Assembly: GCA_017630215.1 (NCBI GenBank)
Contig: JAGBVR010000005.1
Location: forward strand, 98,254 to 162,253
DNA: 64,000 bases
Reading direction: 5' to 3'
Source: Bacteroidales bacterium
GTDB taxonomy: Bacteria > Bacteroidota > Bacteroidia > Bacteroidales > UBA932
Positions 17,733 through 25,950 of this stretch are shown here, one piece after another (the stretch's first letter is position 1; every line of letters starts with the position of its first letter). A model generated the notes under the pieces. It worked only from the letters and a program-made list of their open reading frames with translations. It was not told where the DNA came from and did not search any database. A program made the translations under genes and the position numbers.

Positions 17733-17818
17733 AGTTTGGATGCCGTGGGTCGACAAACAAAAAGAGTCCCACAACGCGATATAGGTATAGTCGTATATAC
17801 CCGTATTGCGTTTTTTTG
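17733..17818 (+). ncRNA. Candidate small RNA of about 85 nt
   Basis: This segment between a -7 box and an intrinsic terminator has no plausible protein. It can form a first hairpin with GTGGG/CCCAC arms (about 17749-17772). A long terminator hairpin follows, with ACGC at 17774-17777 and GCGT at 17808-17811 as the base and GGTATA/TATA-type pairing inside, ending in seven T. It does not resemble a known family that I can name (not SRP, 6S or tmRNA). It is an inference from promoter-hairpin-terminator order only. Confidence 0.35.
17774..17818 (+). terminator. Terminator of the candidate small RNA
   Basis: A long imperfect stem with arms starting ACGCGATA and ending TATTGCGT, a 4-nt GTCG loop and a following TTTTTTTG. 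Confidence 0.7.
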
Positions 17819-17922
17819 TTTTATACCCCTGCTACTCCGGACGAAGCACTGATTGTAAAGAACGAAGTAATAACTCTAATGAGTGAATTACTTATTGCAG
17901 CATTGAAAAACGAAGCTTTGAT

Positions 17923-18025
17923 TGTCATTCTGAGGTCGCGAGCAAACAGCAAATAGTCCAATGGACTTTTGCAGCGAAGCAGCCTGCGGAAGCAGGGACG
18001 GGACGAAGCAACGTGAGAATCTTTT
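17923..18025. repeat. Dispersed GTCATTCTGA repeat, long copy in front of the ORF6N gene
   Basis: It begins TGTCATTCTGAGGTCGCGAG and ends AAGCAACGTGAGAATCTTTT, so the core of the family is split by about 60 bases containing AGCAAACAGC and GCAGCGAAGC. It ends 12 bases before the ORF6N start codon. Confidence 0.6.
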
Positions 18026-18037
18026 AAACAAAAAAAT

Positions 18038-18643
18038 ATGGAAAATTCATTACAACCGCTAAAAATAGAATCCCTGATTTACGAAATCAGAGGACAGAAA
18101 GTAATGCTGGATTTCAATCTCGCAGAACTTTATCAAGTAGAAACAAGAACATTAAATCAGGCAGTAAAAAGAAACATAGAGCGTTTCCCTGAAGATTTTA
18201 TGTTTCAGCTTTCAGAGTTAGAATGGTCTCTGATGTCATCACAAATTGTGACGACATCCATAAGGAAACGTCCTAAATCTGCGTTACCTTTTGCATTTAC
18301 CGAACACGGAGTAATAATGATAGCCAGCCTATTAAGAAGCCAGACAGCAATACACACCAGCATCATAATAACTCGTGCTTTCGTTGCTATGCGTAACTAT
18401 ATTATGGCATCTACTTCTTTTTCAGCTGAACTCGAAGCCATCAAGGCCAAGCTCGAACTACTGGAACGCAGCGACGAAGACAACCTCGCAGCCATTAACG
18501 ACCTCTCAGAGGATATGCGTCAGGAAATCGACACCATCTATCAAGCCATCGCCGCCCTCTCCGTTAAAGAACAATCAGATAACTCCACACGTCCTAAAAT
18601 AGGATTCAAGACTCAGAATAACGATAGAAATACATCACATTAA
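18038..18643 (+). CDS. ORF6N domain protein
   Basis: The 201-residue protein has an ORF6N DNA-binding domain in its first half: IYEIRGQKVMLDFNLAELYQ, VKRNIERFPEDFMFQLSELE, then LPFAFTEHGVIMIASLLRS. A coiled coil (about 128-175) and a polar tail follow. ORF6N domains are common in phage and mobile-element genes and in stand-alone Bacteroidota genes. Here there is no phage neighbourhood. The gene is isolated between a dispersed repeat and a convergent terminator, which suggests an acquired single-gene insertion. Function is unknown beyond probable DNA binding. Confidence 0.88.
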   Translation: MENSLQPLKIESLIYEIRGQKVMLDFNLAELYQVETRTLNQAVKRNIERFPEDFMFQLSELEWSLMSSQIVTTSIRKRPKSALPFAFTEHGVIMIASLLRSQTAIHTSIIITRAFVAMRNYIMASTSFSAELEAIKAKLELLERSDEDNLAAINDLSEDMRQEIDTIYQAIAALSVKEQSDNSTRPKIGFKTQNNDRNTSH

Positions 18644-18647
18644 ACAG

Positions 18648-18689
18648 CAGCGGTGCGACAAGAAAGTAGTGATTCTTGTCGCACCGCTG
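18648..18689. terminator. Bidirectional terminator between the ORF6N gene and glyS
   Basis: A 17-bp perfect stem (18648-18664 with 18673-18689) and an 8-nt loop sit between two convergent genes. The T-run is weak on both sides, so termination efficiency is uncertain, but the length and perfection of the stem are striking. Confidence 0.65.
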
Positions 18690-18734
18690 TTATAGATAAT
18701 CACCAGAACCTGAAAAAGTACTGATGAGGATGTT

Positions 18735-20276
18735 TTACTTGAGCTTCTTAAGGATGTTGCTGAGGTTAACTTCCTTAGAGATGATTGCATGGAGATCCTC
18801 GATCTTTACGCGCTCCTGCTGCATCGAGTCACGGTGACGGATGGTCACGCAACGGTCATTGAGAGAGTCGTGGTCGATTGTCACGCAGAAAGGAGTACCG
18901 ATAGCATCCTGACGGCGATATCTCTTACCGATTGAATCCTTCTCATCATACTGGCAGTTGAAGTCGTACTTAAGCTCGTCCATGATCTCGCGTGCAAGTT
19001 CTGGAAGACCGTCCTTCTTGATGAGCGGAAGCACTGCCACCTTGACTGGTGCAAGCGGTGCAGGAATGCTGAGAACCACGCGGCTTTCACCGTTTTCGAG
19101 CTGCTCCTCCTTATATGAGTTAGAAAGAACTGCGAGGAACATACGGTCAACTCCGATAGAAGTTTCCACTACATATGGAACATAGTTTTCTCCTACCTCA
19201 GGATCGAAATACTGAATCTTCTTTCCAGAGAACTTCTGGTGGTTTCCAAGGTCAAAGTCTGTACGAGAGTGGATACCCTCAAGCTCCTTGAAACCGAATG
19301 GGAAACGGAACTCGATGTCTGTAGCTGCATTTGCATAGTGTGCAAGCTTGTCATGATCATGGAAACGATAGTTCTCGTCACCCATTCCGAGAGCCTTGTG
19401 CCAAGCCATACGGTTCTCTTTCCATTTTGCGAACCAGTCGAGCTCTGTACCAGGCTTGATGAAGAACTGCATCTCCATCTGCTCGAACTCTCTCATACGG
19501 AAGATGAACTGACGTGCAACGATCTCATTACGGAAAGCCTTACCGATCTGAGCGATACCGAAAGGAATCTTCATGCGGCCGGTTTTCTGTACATTGAGAT
19601 AGTTAACGAAGATACCCTGTGCAGTCTCAGGACGGAGATAGATGATATTTGACTCTCCTGAAACGCTACCGAGCTGGGTAGAGAACATAAGGTTGAACTG
19701 ACGTACGTCTGTCCAGTTCTTTGTACCTGAAATAGGGCAGGCGATCTCGCAATCTACGATGATCTGACGAAGCTCTGCAAGGTCGTTGGCATTGAGAGCG
19801 TCAGCCATTCTCTTCTTTACCTCATCGATCTTCTTCTGGTTACGAAGAACGTTAGGGTTTGTAGCCTTGAACTGAACCTCGTCGAAAGCCTCACCGAACT
19901 TCTTCTTACCCTTCTCTACATCCTTCTCGATCTTTTCCTCGAGCTTGCCGATGTAATCCTCGATAAGAACGTCAGCACGATATCTCTTCTTTGAATCCTT
20001 ATTGTCGATAAGCGGATCGTTGAAAGCACCTACGTGTCCTGATGCCTCCCAGATCTTAGGATGCATGAAAATAGCTGAATCAATACCCACGATATTCTCG
20101 TGAAGTCTTGTCATAGCCTCCCACCAATATCTCTTGATATTGCTCTTGAGCTCCGAACCGAGCTGGCCATAATCATAAACGGCACCGAGACCGTCATAGA
20201 TCTCGCTTGAAGGGAAAATGAATCCGTACTCCTTACAGTGAGCTACGAGAATCTTAAAAAGTTCTTCCTGTGTCAT
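18735..20276 (-). CDS. glyS: Glycyl-tRNA synthetase (dimeric, eukaryote/archaeal-like type)
   Basis: The 513-residue class II synthetase charges tRNA-Gly. Motif 2 reads GIAQIGKAFRNEI. The HSRTDFDLGNHQKFSGK segment and GVDRMFLAVLSNSYKEE (motif 3 region) are present. The anticodon-binding domain starts near residue 395 (APVKVAVLPLIKKDGLPE) and ends with CVTIRHRDSMQQERVKIEDL. This is the single-chain alpha2 form, not the bacterial alpha2beta2 form. The ATG at 20276 is chosen over an in-frame codon 30 bases upstream that would overlap folK. The gene follows folK by 7 bases. Confidence 0.96.
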   Translation of the reverse strand: MTQEELFKILVAHCKEYGFIFPSSEIYDGLGAVYDYGQLGSELKSNIKRYWWEAMTRLHENIVGIDSAIFMHPKIWEASGHVGAFNDPLIDNKDSKKRYRADVLIEDYIGKLEEKIEKDVEKGKKKFGEAFDEVQFKATNPNVLRNQKKIDEVKKRMADALNANDLAELRQIIVDCEIACPISGTKNWTDVRQFNLMFSTQLGSVSGESNIIYLRPETAQGIFVNYLNVQKTGRMKIPFGIAQIGKAFRNEIVARQFIFRMREFEQMEMQFFIKPGTELDWFAKWKENRMAWHKALGMGDENYRFHDHDKLAHYANAATDIEFRFPFGFKELEGIHSRTDFDLGNHQKFSGKKIQYFDPEVGENYVPYVVETSIGVDRMFLAVLSNSYKEEQLENGESRVVLSIPAPLAPVKVAVLPLIKKDGLPELAREIMDELKYDFNCQYDEKDSIGKRYRRQDAIGTPFCVTIDHDSLNDRCVTIRHRDSMQQERVKIEDLHAIISKEVNLSNILKKLK

Positions 20277-20283
20277 AATAGTA

Positions 20284-20784
20284 TTATAGTTTATCATTAA
20301 TTTCATTCAAAGGGATCATTACGAAATCCCTCTCGTACATATGTTTATGCGGAACTGTAAGTTCCTGACAATCAATCTTGTCATCACCGAAAAGCAATAT
20401 ATCGATATCGATCGGACGGTCAGTATAGATTCTCTCCCCTGCCTCATCGTATTGAGGCTCTCCGGTGCGTCCCATTCTCCTCTCAATATCCTTACATACT
20501 TCCAATATCATCAATCCCTCGGCTTCAGGATTGTACCCTTGCGGCAGATCCAGTTCATAAAGCACCACGGCATTCATAAATTTCTGCTGTGACTCGAATC
20601 CCCATGGCTCCGTCTCAATTAGCGAAGAAATTGCCCTGTAAGGCGTTTTCAATTCCACATTGAGCATTGCCACCGCGTGCTCGATATTAAGCTGTCTGTC
20701 GCCTTGATTCGAGCCTAATCCAAGGTAAAGCTTCACCTTGTTCTTTTCCACGTGTCTTGTTTCTCTTCTTCCGTCCCACATCAT
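20284..20784 (-). CDS. folK: 2-amino-4-hydroxy-6-hydroxymethyldihydropteridine pyrophosphokinase
   Basis: The 166-residue enzyme transfers pyrophosphate from ATP to the pterin in folate synthesis. Diagnostic motifs are YLGLGSNQGDR near the N-terminus, FMNAVVLYEL, and DRPIDIDILLFGD with the two metal-binding Asp, then VPHKHMYERDFVMIPL. The first 15 residues (MMWDGRRETRHVEKN) precede the conserved start of the fold and may not be translated. It sits in a minus-strand run, 18 bases after the SufT-like gene and 7 bases before glyS. Confidence 0.95.
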   Translation of the reverse strand: MMWDGRRETRHVEKNKVKLYLGLGSNQGDRQLNIEHAVAMLNVELKTPYRAISSLIETEPWGFESQQKFMNAVVLYELDLPQGYNPEAEGLMILEVCKDIERRMGRTGEPQYDEAGERIYTDRPIDIDILLFGDDKIDCQELTVPHKHMYERDFVMIPLNEINDKL

Positions 20785-20802
20785 CCTCTCCTCTTCGGAA
20801 GT

Positions 20803-21195
20803 TCAGTCATCAAGACCAAGCTCTACCATCGCCTCCTCAGACATCCTGCTCTTGTCCCATACCGGCTCGAAAACAAGGTCAATTTCAACGCTGACCACTC
20901 CCGGTACATCCGCTACCGCAGTCCTTACCTGTTCCATCACATAATCAGCCATAGGACAGTTCGGCGCCGTCAAAGTCATCTGGATATAGACATTATGATC
21001 ATCATCGACCTTCACTTCATAAATAAGTCCGAGATCATAGACATTCACCGGAATCTCAGGGTCATAAACCTGTCTGAGAGCCATAATTATATTTCTTTCA
21101 AGTCTCATCTTTCTTTCCTTATCTTCTTCCGCCACCTCGGCAGACTTCTTATTAATCCAATCCTTCAGTCCCATATAATATGATTCAGTACTCAT
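20803..21195 (-). CDS. MIP18/DUF59 family Fe-S assembly protein (SufT-like)
   Basis: The 130-residue protein has a charged N-terminal helix and a complete MIP18 domain: VYDPEIPVNVYDLGLIYEVK, then MTLTAPNCPMADYV with the conserved Cys, and VEIDLVFEPVWDKSRMSEEA. Such proteins act in maturation of Fe-S proteins. Placement next to sufE and sufS supports that role. A dispersed repeat fills the 50 bases between sufE and this gene. SufT is a fitting name but the family is broad. Confidence 0.9.
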   Translation of the reverse strand: MSTESYYMGLKDWINKKSAEVAEEDKERKMRLERNIIMALRQVYDPEIPVNVYDLGLIYEVKVDDDHNVYIQMTLTAPNCPMADYVMEQVRTAVADVPGVVSVEIDLVFEPVWDKSRMSEEAMVELGLDD

Positions 21196-21216
21196 AATGC
21201 TATTCAGACTCGCGAG

Positions 21217-21247
21217 CTGACATTCCGAACGAAGTGCGAGAATCTCC
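21217..21247. repeat. Dispersed repeat, short copy inside the suf gene run
   Basis: CTGACATTCCGAACGAAGTG followed by CGAGAATCTCC shares the GAACGAAGTG and GAGAATCT blocks with the larger copies. It sits between sufE and the SufT-like gene and ends at the sufE stop. Confidence 0.5.
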
Positions 21248-21657
21248 TATACATTGGCTCCAGCCACTTCCCTGATCTTGGCTATCATTGACACCAGACC
21301 GTTTGCCCTTGTAGGTGAAAGATTCTCCTTCAAGCCTATCTTCTCCACTACAGAAAAATCCGAAGAAAGAATTTCCTGAGCAGTCCTGCCGGAATAAAGT
21401 CCTATCAGAAGTGAGATTATTCCTTTAGTAATGATAGCGTCACTGTCGGCATTGAAAACAATATTTCCATCCTCTACCTTATAATCCAGCCATACCCTTG
21501 ACTGACATCCTTTAATTAGTCTGTCATCTGTCTTGGCAGCCTCGGGATAGTCCTGCAAAGATTTTCCAAGCTCTATCAGATACTCATATTTATCCAGCCA
21601 TTCCTCATACATCGAAAATTCCTCGACAACGGCGTTTTCTGCTTCAATCAGTGTCAT
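21247..21657 (-). CDS. sufE: Cysteine desulfuration protein SufE
   Basis: The 136-residue sulfur acceptor for SufS. The key Cys is in DRLIKGCQSRVWLDYK. DSDAIITKGIISLLIGLYSG and the ending LSPTRANGLVSMIAKIRE are typical of the family. Its start overlaps the sufS stop by 4 bases (translational coupling), so SufS and SufE are made together. Confidence 0.96.
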   Translation of the reverse strand: MTLIEAENAVVEEFSMYEEWLDKYEYLIELGKSLQDYPEAAKTDDRLIKGCQSRVWLDYKVEDGNIVFNADSDAIITKGIISLLIGLYSGRTAQEILSSDFSVVEKIGLKENLSPTRANGLVSMIAKIREVAGANV

Positions 21658-22880
21658 AGCAACATATCTATCGCCCTATTCAGGCATTTAACAAAATATT
21701 CAGCTTCTTCCATAGTATTGTATGGAGCAAGTGAAGCTCTTAACATTCCTGTCACTCCGAATCTATCCATCAGAGGTTCTGCACACATCTGTCCTGATCT
21801 TACTGCCACACCCATCTTATCCATGATCAGAGCCAGATCTTCATGATGAACTCCATCCACAACAAATGAAAAAAGAGGAATCTTCTCATCAGATGTTCCA
21901 CGAGGAACACCAAAAAGTCTTATTCTCGAATCATTCCTGAGATAATCAAGAAGATAATCTCTTATTTCATCATTATATTTTATTAACTCATTATCACTCA
22001 ATAAGTTAGTAAAATTCAAAGCTTGTTTTAAGGTCGCTGTGGAAGCAAAATTCTGCGTTCCGGCCTCAAATTTCATCGGAAGAGGTGCATAAGTGGTTTC
22101 TCTGAAACTTACATTACCCACCATCTCTCCACCACCCATATACGGAGGCATGGCATCAAGCCATTTTCTCTTTCCATAAAGAACTCCCGTACCCGTGGCA
22201 GCATAGAGCTTATGTCCGGAGAAGACATAGAAATCGCAGTCAAGCTTCTGAACATCCACCTTGCAATGAACTGCTCCCTGAGCACCATCCACAAGAACGG
22301 GCACTCCTTTTGCGTGACATGTTCTGATGATTTCCTCGACCGGATTCACAATTCCAAGCACATTGGAAATATGGGTTACGGCCAATATCTTCGTTCTCTC
22401 AGTAAGAAGTTCATCAAGTTTTTCCAAAACCAGATGTCCGTCATCATCCACAGGAAGAACCTTAAGAACAGCCCCCTTTCTCCTGCACATCATCTGCCAA
22501 GGAACAATGTTGGAATGATGTTCTGCTTCTGTAACAATCACCTCGTCTCCAGCTGAAACAAAGGCCTCACCAAAACAGAAAGCCACAAGATTAATTGCAG
22601 CAGTAGTTCCGCTTGTAAAGACTATTTCCTCCCTGGCATCTGCATTAAGAAAATCCTTGACTGCATCTCTTGCATGCTCATATGCCTGGGTAGCTTCATC
22701 AGCCAGTCTGTGCACTGCCCTATGAATATTAGCATTGGACTCTGCAGTGATTCTGTTCCACTCATCTATTACAGTCTGGGGACGCTGACTTGTAGCCGCA
22801 TTATCGAAATACACAAGATTCTTTCCGTACACTTTTCTGGAAAGCGTCGGAAACATCGATCTTATGTCAATAATATTCAT
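21654..22880 (-). CDS. sufS: Cysteine desulfurase SufS
   Basis: The 408-residue PLP enzyme releases sulfur from cysteine for Fe-S assembly. It shows YFDNAATSQRP, HHSNIVPWQ, the PLP lysine in FSGHKLYAATGTGVLYGK, and the active-site Cys in VRSGQMCAEPLM (group II loop). It is first in the minus-strand run sufS-sufE-SufT-like-folK-glyS. A stretch coding for GVPRGT contains a parS-like sequence with one mismatch (21894-21909). Divergent from ruvA. Confidence 0.97.
   Translation of the reverse strand: MNIIDIRSMFPTLSRKVYGKNLVYFDNAATSQRPQTVIDEWNRITAESNANIHRAVHRLADEATQAYEHARDAVKDFLNADAREEIVFTSGTTAAINLVAFCFGEAFVSAGDEVIVTEAEHHSNIVPWQMMCRRKGAVLKVLPVDDDGHLVLEKLDELLTERTKILAVTHISNVLGIVNPVEEIIRTCHAKGVPVLVDGAQGAVHCKVDVQKLDCDFYVFSGHKLYAATGTGVLYGKRKWLDAMPPYMGGGEMVGNVSFRETTYAPLPMKFEAGTQNFASTATLKQALNFTNLLSDNELIKYNDEIRDYLLDYLRNDSRIRLFGVPRGTSDEKIPLFSFVVDGVHHEDLALIMDKMGVAVRSGQMCAEPLMDRFGVTGMLRASLAPYNTMEEAEYFVKCLNRAIDMLL
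21894..21909. promoter_or_regulatory. parS-like site with one mismatch, inside sufS
   Basis: TGTTCCACGAGGAACA differs from the palindrome TGTTCCACGTGGAACA at one central base. It lies in coding sequence for Val-Pro-Arg-Gly-Thr and is the outermost of three related sites in 2.5 kb. A weaker binding site is plausible; chance is not excluded for this copy alone. Confidence 0.45.
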
Positions 22881-22905
22881 ATTTAACTATAGTGCAAATA
22901 ACTCG

Positions 22906-22913
22906 CAAATTTA
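22906..22913 (-). promoter_or_regulatory. -7 box, promoter of the suf operon
   Basis: TAAATTTG on the minus strand 25 bases before the sufS start. A good -33 element is not evident. Confidence 0.45.
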
Positions 22914-22947
22914 GCAAAAACAATCTTTCTTTTACAGATTATTATCA

Positions 22948-22955
22948 TATTTTTG
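22948..22955 (+). promoter_or_regulatory. -7 box, promoter of ruvA
   Basis: TATTTTTG, with TTTC (22926-22929) at about the -33 distance. The start codon of ruvA is 58 bases downstream. It is divergent from the suf promoter. Confidence 0.5.
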
Positions 22956-23012
22956 CAATTAGATCCCTTATAAGATCGGGAATAAGTAAGAGACAAATTA
23001 AAAAACTACAAT

Positions 23013-23600
23013 ATGATTGATTACATAAAAGGCAATATAGCAGAAATCACCCCGACAGAAGTTGTTCTGGAATGCTACGGGATAGGGTACAAAATCCTAA
23101 TCTCACTACAGACATACGAAGGAATGAACGGCAAATCGGAGGCTAAAGTTTATATTCATCATTATCTCAGAGAAGACGAAGAATTATACTATGGTTTCTA
23201 CACAAAAGACGAAAGAGAATTATTCAGACTTCTTATCGGAGTATCAGGAGTAGGAGCATCTACAGCAAGAATGATGCTCTCATCACTAACCTCTGACGAA
23301 ATCAGAAATGCAATCATTGCCGAAGACATAAACAAGATCAAAAGTATAAAAGGTATAGGAACCAAGAGCGCACAGAGAGTTATTCTAGAACTCAAAGACA
23401 AGGTCGTAAAAGGAGGCGGAAGCGATACCCCGGCCTTATTCTCCCCTTCTTCAAATCCTGCTGTCGACGAGGCTACAACAGCTCTGGTAATGCTTGGATT
23501 CACAAAGGCCAATGTCAATAAAGCAGTATCGACAGTTCTTAAAGGTAATCCTTCAGCCAGCTTGGAAGATATTATAAAACAATCTTTGAAACTTCTATAA
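23013..23600 (+). CDS. ruvA: Holliday junction branch migration protein RuvA
   Basis: The 195-residue protein has the three RuvA domains: an N-terminal OB fold (MIDYIKGNIAEITPTEVVLE), a tandem helix-hairpin-helix (LIGVSGVGASTARMMLSSL; INKIKSIKGIGTKSAQRVIL), and the C-terminal RuvB-contact helix bundle (DEATTALVMLGFTKANVNKA). It binds four-way junctions and recruits RuvB, encoded at about 35 kb here. It is a single-gene unit whose 3' end runs into a 48-bp perfect palindrome with a parS core. Confidence 0.97.
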   Translation: MIDYIKGNIAEITPTEVVLECYGIGYKILISLQTYEGMNGKSEAKVYIHHYLREDEELYYGFYTKDERELFRLLIGVSGVGASTARMMLSSLTSDEIRNAIIAEDINKIKSIKGIGTKSAQRVILELKDKVVKGGGSDTPALFSPSSNPAVDEATTALVMLGFTKANVNKAVSTVLKGNPSASLEDIIKQSLKLL

Positions 23601-23643
23601 AGTAAGAAAGGTGTTCCACGTGGAACACCTTTCTTACTTTATA
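23596..23643. terminator. 48-bp perfect palindrome after ruvA (terminator-like, contains parS)
   Basis: From TATAAAG at 23596 to CTTTATA at 23643 the two 24-base halves are exact reverse complements. As RNA it would form a very long stem with a minimal central loop, suited to ending ruvA. The T-content after the stem is modest. Its centre is the parS-like 16-mer. Confidence 0.65.
23612..23627. promoter_or_regulatory. parS-like ParB binding site
   Basis: TGTTCCACGTGGAACA is a perfect 16-bp palindrome. It agrees with the parS form known from several bacterial phyla (TGTTNCACGTGAAACA or TGTTCCACGTGGAACA). A second 14-bp match lies 731 bases away, within mnmG. parS sites cluster near the replication origin and nucleate ParB for chromosome segregation. 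parA and parB are not in this window. Confidence 0.75.
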
Positions 23644-23666
23644 GGAAAAATATACATATTTCAGTA

Positions 23667-23830
23667 CTGTCATTTCTTTCGCTGTCATTCAAGCGGCAAG
23701 CTTATTTCGACCGAACACAAATTGTCATTTCGACCAAACCCAAATTGTCATTTCGACCGAACGAAGTGAGTGGAGAAATCTTTTCAAAGATGTCTCGACT
23801 ACGCTCGACATGACAGGTGCAAACTGATAT
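23667..23830. repeat. Composite dispersed repeat between ruvA and mnmG
   Basis: It begins CTGTCATTTCTTTCGCTGTC and carries AAGCGGCAAGC. Three starts of GTCATTTCGACC(G/A)AAC follow, the last running through GAACGAAGTGAGTGGAGAAA. After a TTTCAAAG turn comes an inverted half ending TCGACATGAC. It closes with GTGCAAACTGATATAT. A similar 140-bp unit lies after hflX. Confidence 0.75.
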
Positions 23831-23849
23831 ATATTTATTTTAATACTAA

Positions 23850-25949
23850 CTATCTTCCAAAATAAACCAGAAGAACTGACACATCGGCAGGAGAAATTCC
23901 AGAAATTCTCGATGCCTGGGCAATAGTTCTTGGAGCATATTTCTTCAGCTTCTGGCGACATTCGATAGAAAGACTCTCTACTCTATCAAAATCAAAATCT
24001 TCAGGTATGGCGAGATTCTCAAGCCTCATTATCTTATCTGCCATCTGCTGCTCTCTCTGAATATATCCTTTATATTTTATAGCTATCTCGCAAGAATCCA
24101 AAACCTCCCTCCTATAATTGAAATTTACCTTTTCATTCATAAATGACGAGTCAAGATCAGAAACCGGATACTCAGTATTGAACTTTAAAACATAGGCAGC
24201 ATCTTTATATGATATATCTGTCTTATCAGAAAATTGACCAGCCAAAGAATCATAGTTACCATATTTCAAAAGATCCGAATAGTTAACCTCGTCAGATAAA
24301 AGACCTGATAAAGGCGATGCAAATGCAGAGTCAATATCGATATTATTCTTAATAAAAGTTCCACGTGGAACCATATTAAAAATATCTGCCAATTTTACTT
24401 GCGGGCGAGATACAAGATCTGAAATTCTCTTGCGCGAATCTACAATAGAAGATGATACTGATTCAAGATACGAATTGACCACTTCGGGCTTAAGAGGAGT
24501 CTTATCAAAAAACTCGATCATTTCAGAAGCAGTATCGTACTTTCTCATCGTATAATCATATCTGAATTTATCAGCTAAGCCTGCTTCGTAAGAAATCGGC
24601 GTAAGTCTGAAATCAGCATTATCCTGTCTCAGCAAAGTACGATATTCAGCTCTTGAAGTAAACATTCGATATGGTTCATCTACTCCCTTAGTGATAAGAT
24701 CATCTATAAGAACTCCGATATAAGCCTGATCCCTTTTCAAGATGAACGGATCCTTGCCGGCAACTTTCAGATGAGCATTCATACCTGCTATCAATCCCTG
24801 AGCAGCCGCCTCTTCATATCCTGTAGTTCCATTTATCTGACCGGCAAAATAAAGATTCTCAATGTTCTTAAGTTCGAGAGTCGGCTTCAACTGGGTCGGA
24901 TCGAAATAGTCATATTCGACAGCATAAGCCGGACGGAAAATCTTAGCATTCTCCAAGCCCTTGATCTTATGCAAGGCTTCCATCTGAATATTAAGCGGCA
25001 GAGACGAAGAAAATCCCTGGAGATAATATTCATTCGTTCCCCTACCCTCCGGTTCAAGGAAGAGCTGATGTTCGGTCTTATCTGCAAAAGTCCTGAGCTT
25101 ATCTTCAATACTTGGACAATAACGTGGACCTATACCGGTTATCATTCCAGAGAATAAAGGGGAATCACCAAAACCACTTCTCAGAATATCGTGAACTTCT
25201 GTATTAGTATGCACAACGAAGCAAGGCATCTGAGGAGTACCGTTCTGAGCAGTAGAAAGGAATGGGAGATATGAGAACTTTTCAGGATCCTCATCACCGA
25301 ACTGATGAAGAAGCTTAGAAGTATCGACAGATGAAATATCGATACGAGGCGGAGTACCTGTCTTCATCCTGGCAGTCCTGACTCCCATCTCGACAAGTTG
25401 CTGAGTAAGACCGTGCGAAGGCAGTTCGCCTATTCTTCCACCTTCGAACATATTGCGTCCGATGAAAAGCCGACCATCAAGGAAGGTTCCTGCGGTAAGA
25501 ATAACCGTCTGAGAATTAAATATTGCACCAGTTGTCGTACATACGCCCGAAATTTTCGAGCCATTGAAAAGAAAACCAGTCACAGAATCTTGGTAAAGAT
25601 CTAATTTACAGGCACTTTCGAGTATTTTTCGCCAGTACAGAGAAAACTGTATTTTATCACACTGCGCTCGAGGACTCCACATAGCTGGTCCCTTAGATCG
25701 ATTCAGCATTCGGAACTGAAGAGTAGAGGCATCAGTAATAATGCCAGTATAGCCACCAAGAGCATCTATCTCTCTGACTATCTGACCTTTAGCAATTCCA
25801 CCAATTGCCGGATTGCAAGACATCTGTGCATATTTGTTCATATCCATTGAGATTAGAAGCACAGAAGAGCCCATGCGAGAAGCAGCCATCGCAGCTTCAC
25901 AGCCGGCATGACCACCACCGACAACTATTACATCGTAATATTTATTCAT
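23850..25949 (-). CDS. mnmG: tRNA uridine-5-carboxymethylaminomethyl modification enzyme MnmG (GidA)
   Basis: The FAD-dependent enzyme modifies wobble uridines with MnmE. It shows the dinucleotide motif [76 protein letters not shown] and the C-terminal [20 protein letters not shown]. At 699 residues it is clearly longer than the usual 620-635. The surplus is an insertion of about 75-80 residues after [13 protein letters not shown] (starting near residue 527) and before [10 protein letters not shown]. The DNA at the insertion's left edge, coding VPRGT, is a perfect parS-like palindrome. It is 1 base downstream of ybeY. Confidence 0.96.
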   Translation of the reverse strand: MNKYYDVIVVGGGHAGCEAAMAASRMGSSVLLISMDMNKYAQMSCNPAIGGIAKGQIVREIDALGGYTGIITDASTLQFRMLNRSKGPAMWSPRAQCDKIQFSLYWRKILESACKLDLYQDSVTGFLFNGSKISGVCTTTGAIFNSQTVILTAGTFLDGRLFIGRNMFEGGRIGELPSHGLTQQLVEMGVRTARMKTGTPPRIDISSVDTSKLLHQFGDEDPEKFSYLPFLSTAQNGTPQMPCFVVHTNTEVHDILRSGFGDSPLFSGMITGIGPRYCPSIEDKLRTFADKTEHQLFLEPEGRGTNEYYLQGFSSSLPLNIQMEALHKIKGLENAKIFRPAYAVEYDYFDPTQLKPTLELKNIENLYFAGQINGTTGYEEAAAQGLIAGMNAHLKVAGKDPFILKRDQAYIGVLIDDLITKGVDEPYRMFTSRAEYRTLLRQDNADFRLTPISYEAGLADKFRYDYTMRKYDTASEMIEFFDKTPLKPEVVNSYLESVSSSIVDSRKRISDLVSRPQVKLADIFNMVPRGTFIKNNIDIDSAFASPLSGLLSDEVNYSDLLKYGNYDSLAGQFSDKTDISYKDAAYVLKFNTEYPVSDLDSSFMNEKVNFNYRREVLDSCEIAIKYKGYIQREQQMADKIMRLENLAIPEDFDFDRVESLSIECRQKLKKYAPRTIAQASRISGISPADVSVLLVYFGR
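24358..24371. promoter_or_regulatory. parS-like site inside mnmG
   Basis: GTTCCACGTGGAAC is a perfect 14-bp palindrome identical to the core of the site at 23612-23627. It is read as Val-Pro-Arg-Gly-Thr in MnmG. It falls at the start of a segment that ordinary MnmG proteins lack. Confidence 0.7.
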
Positions 25950-25950
25950 A

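Noticed and set aside
17622..17852. 76-codon ORF in the gap after the XRE gene
   Set aside because: It covers the operon terminator, a promoter and a second terminator, and has a low-complexity Phe/Leu-rich translation. A small RNA explains the region better.
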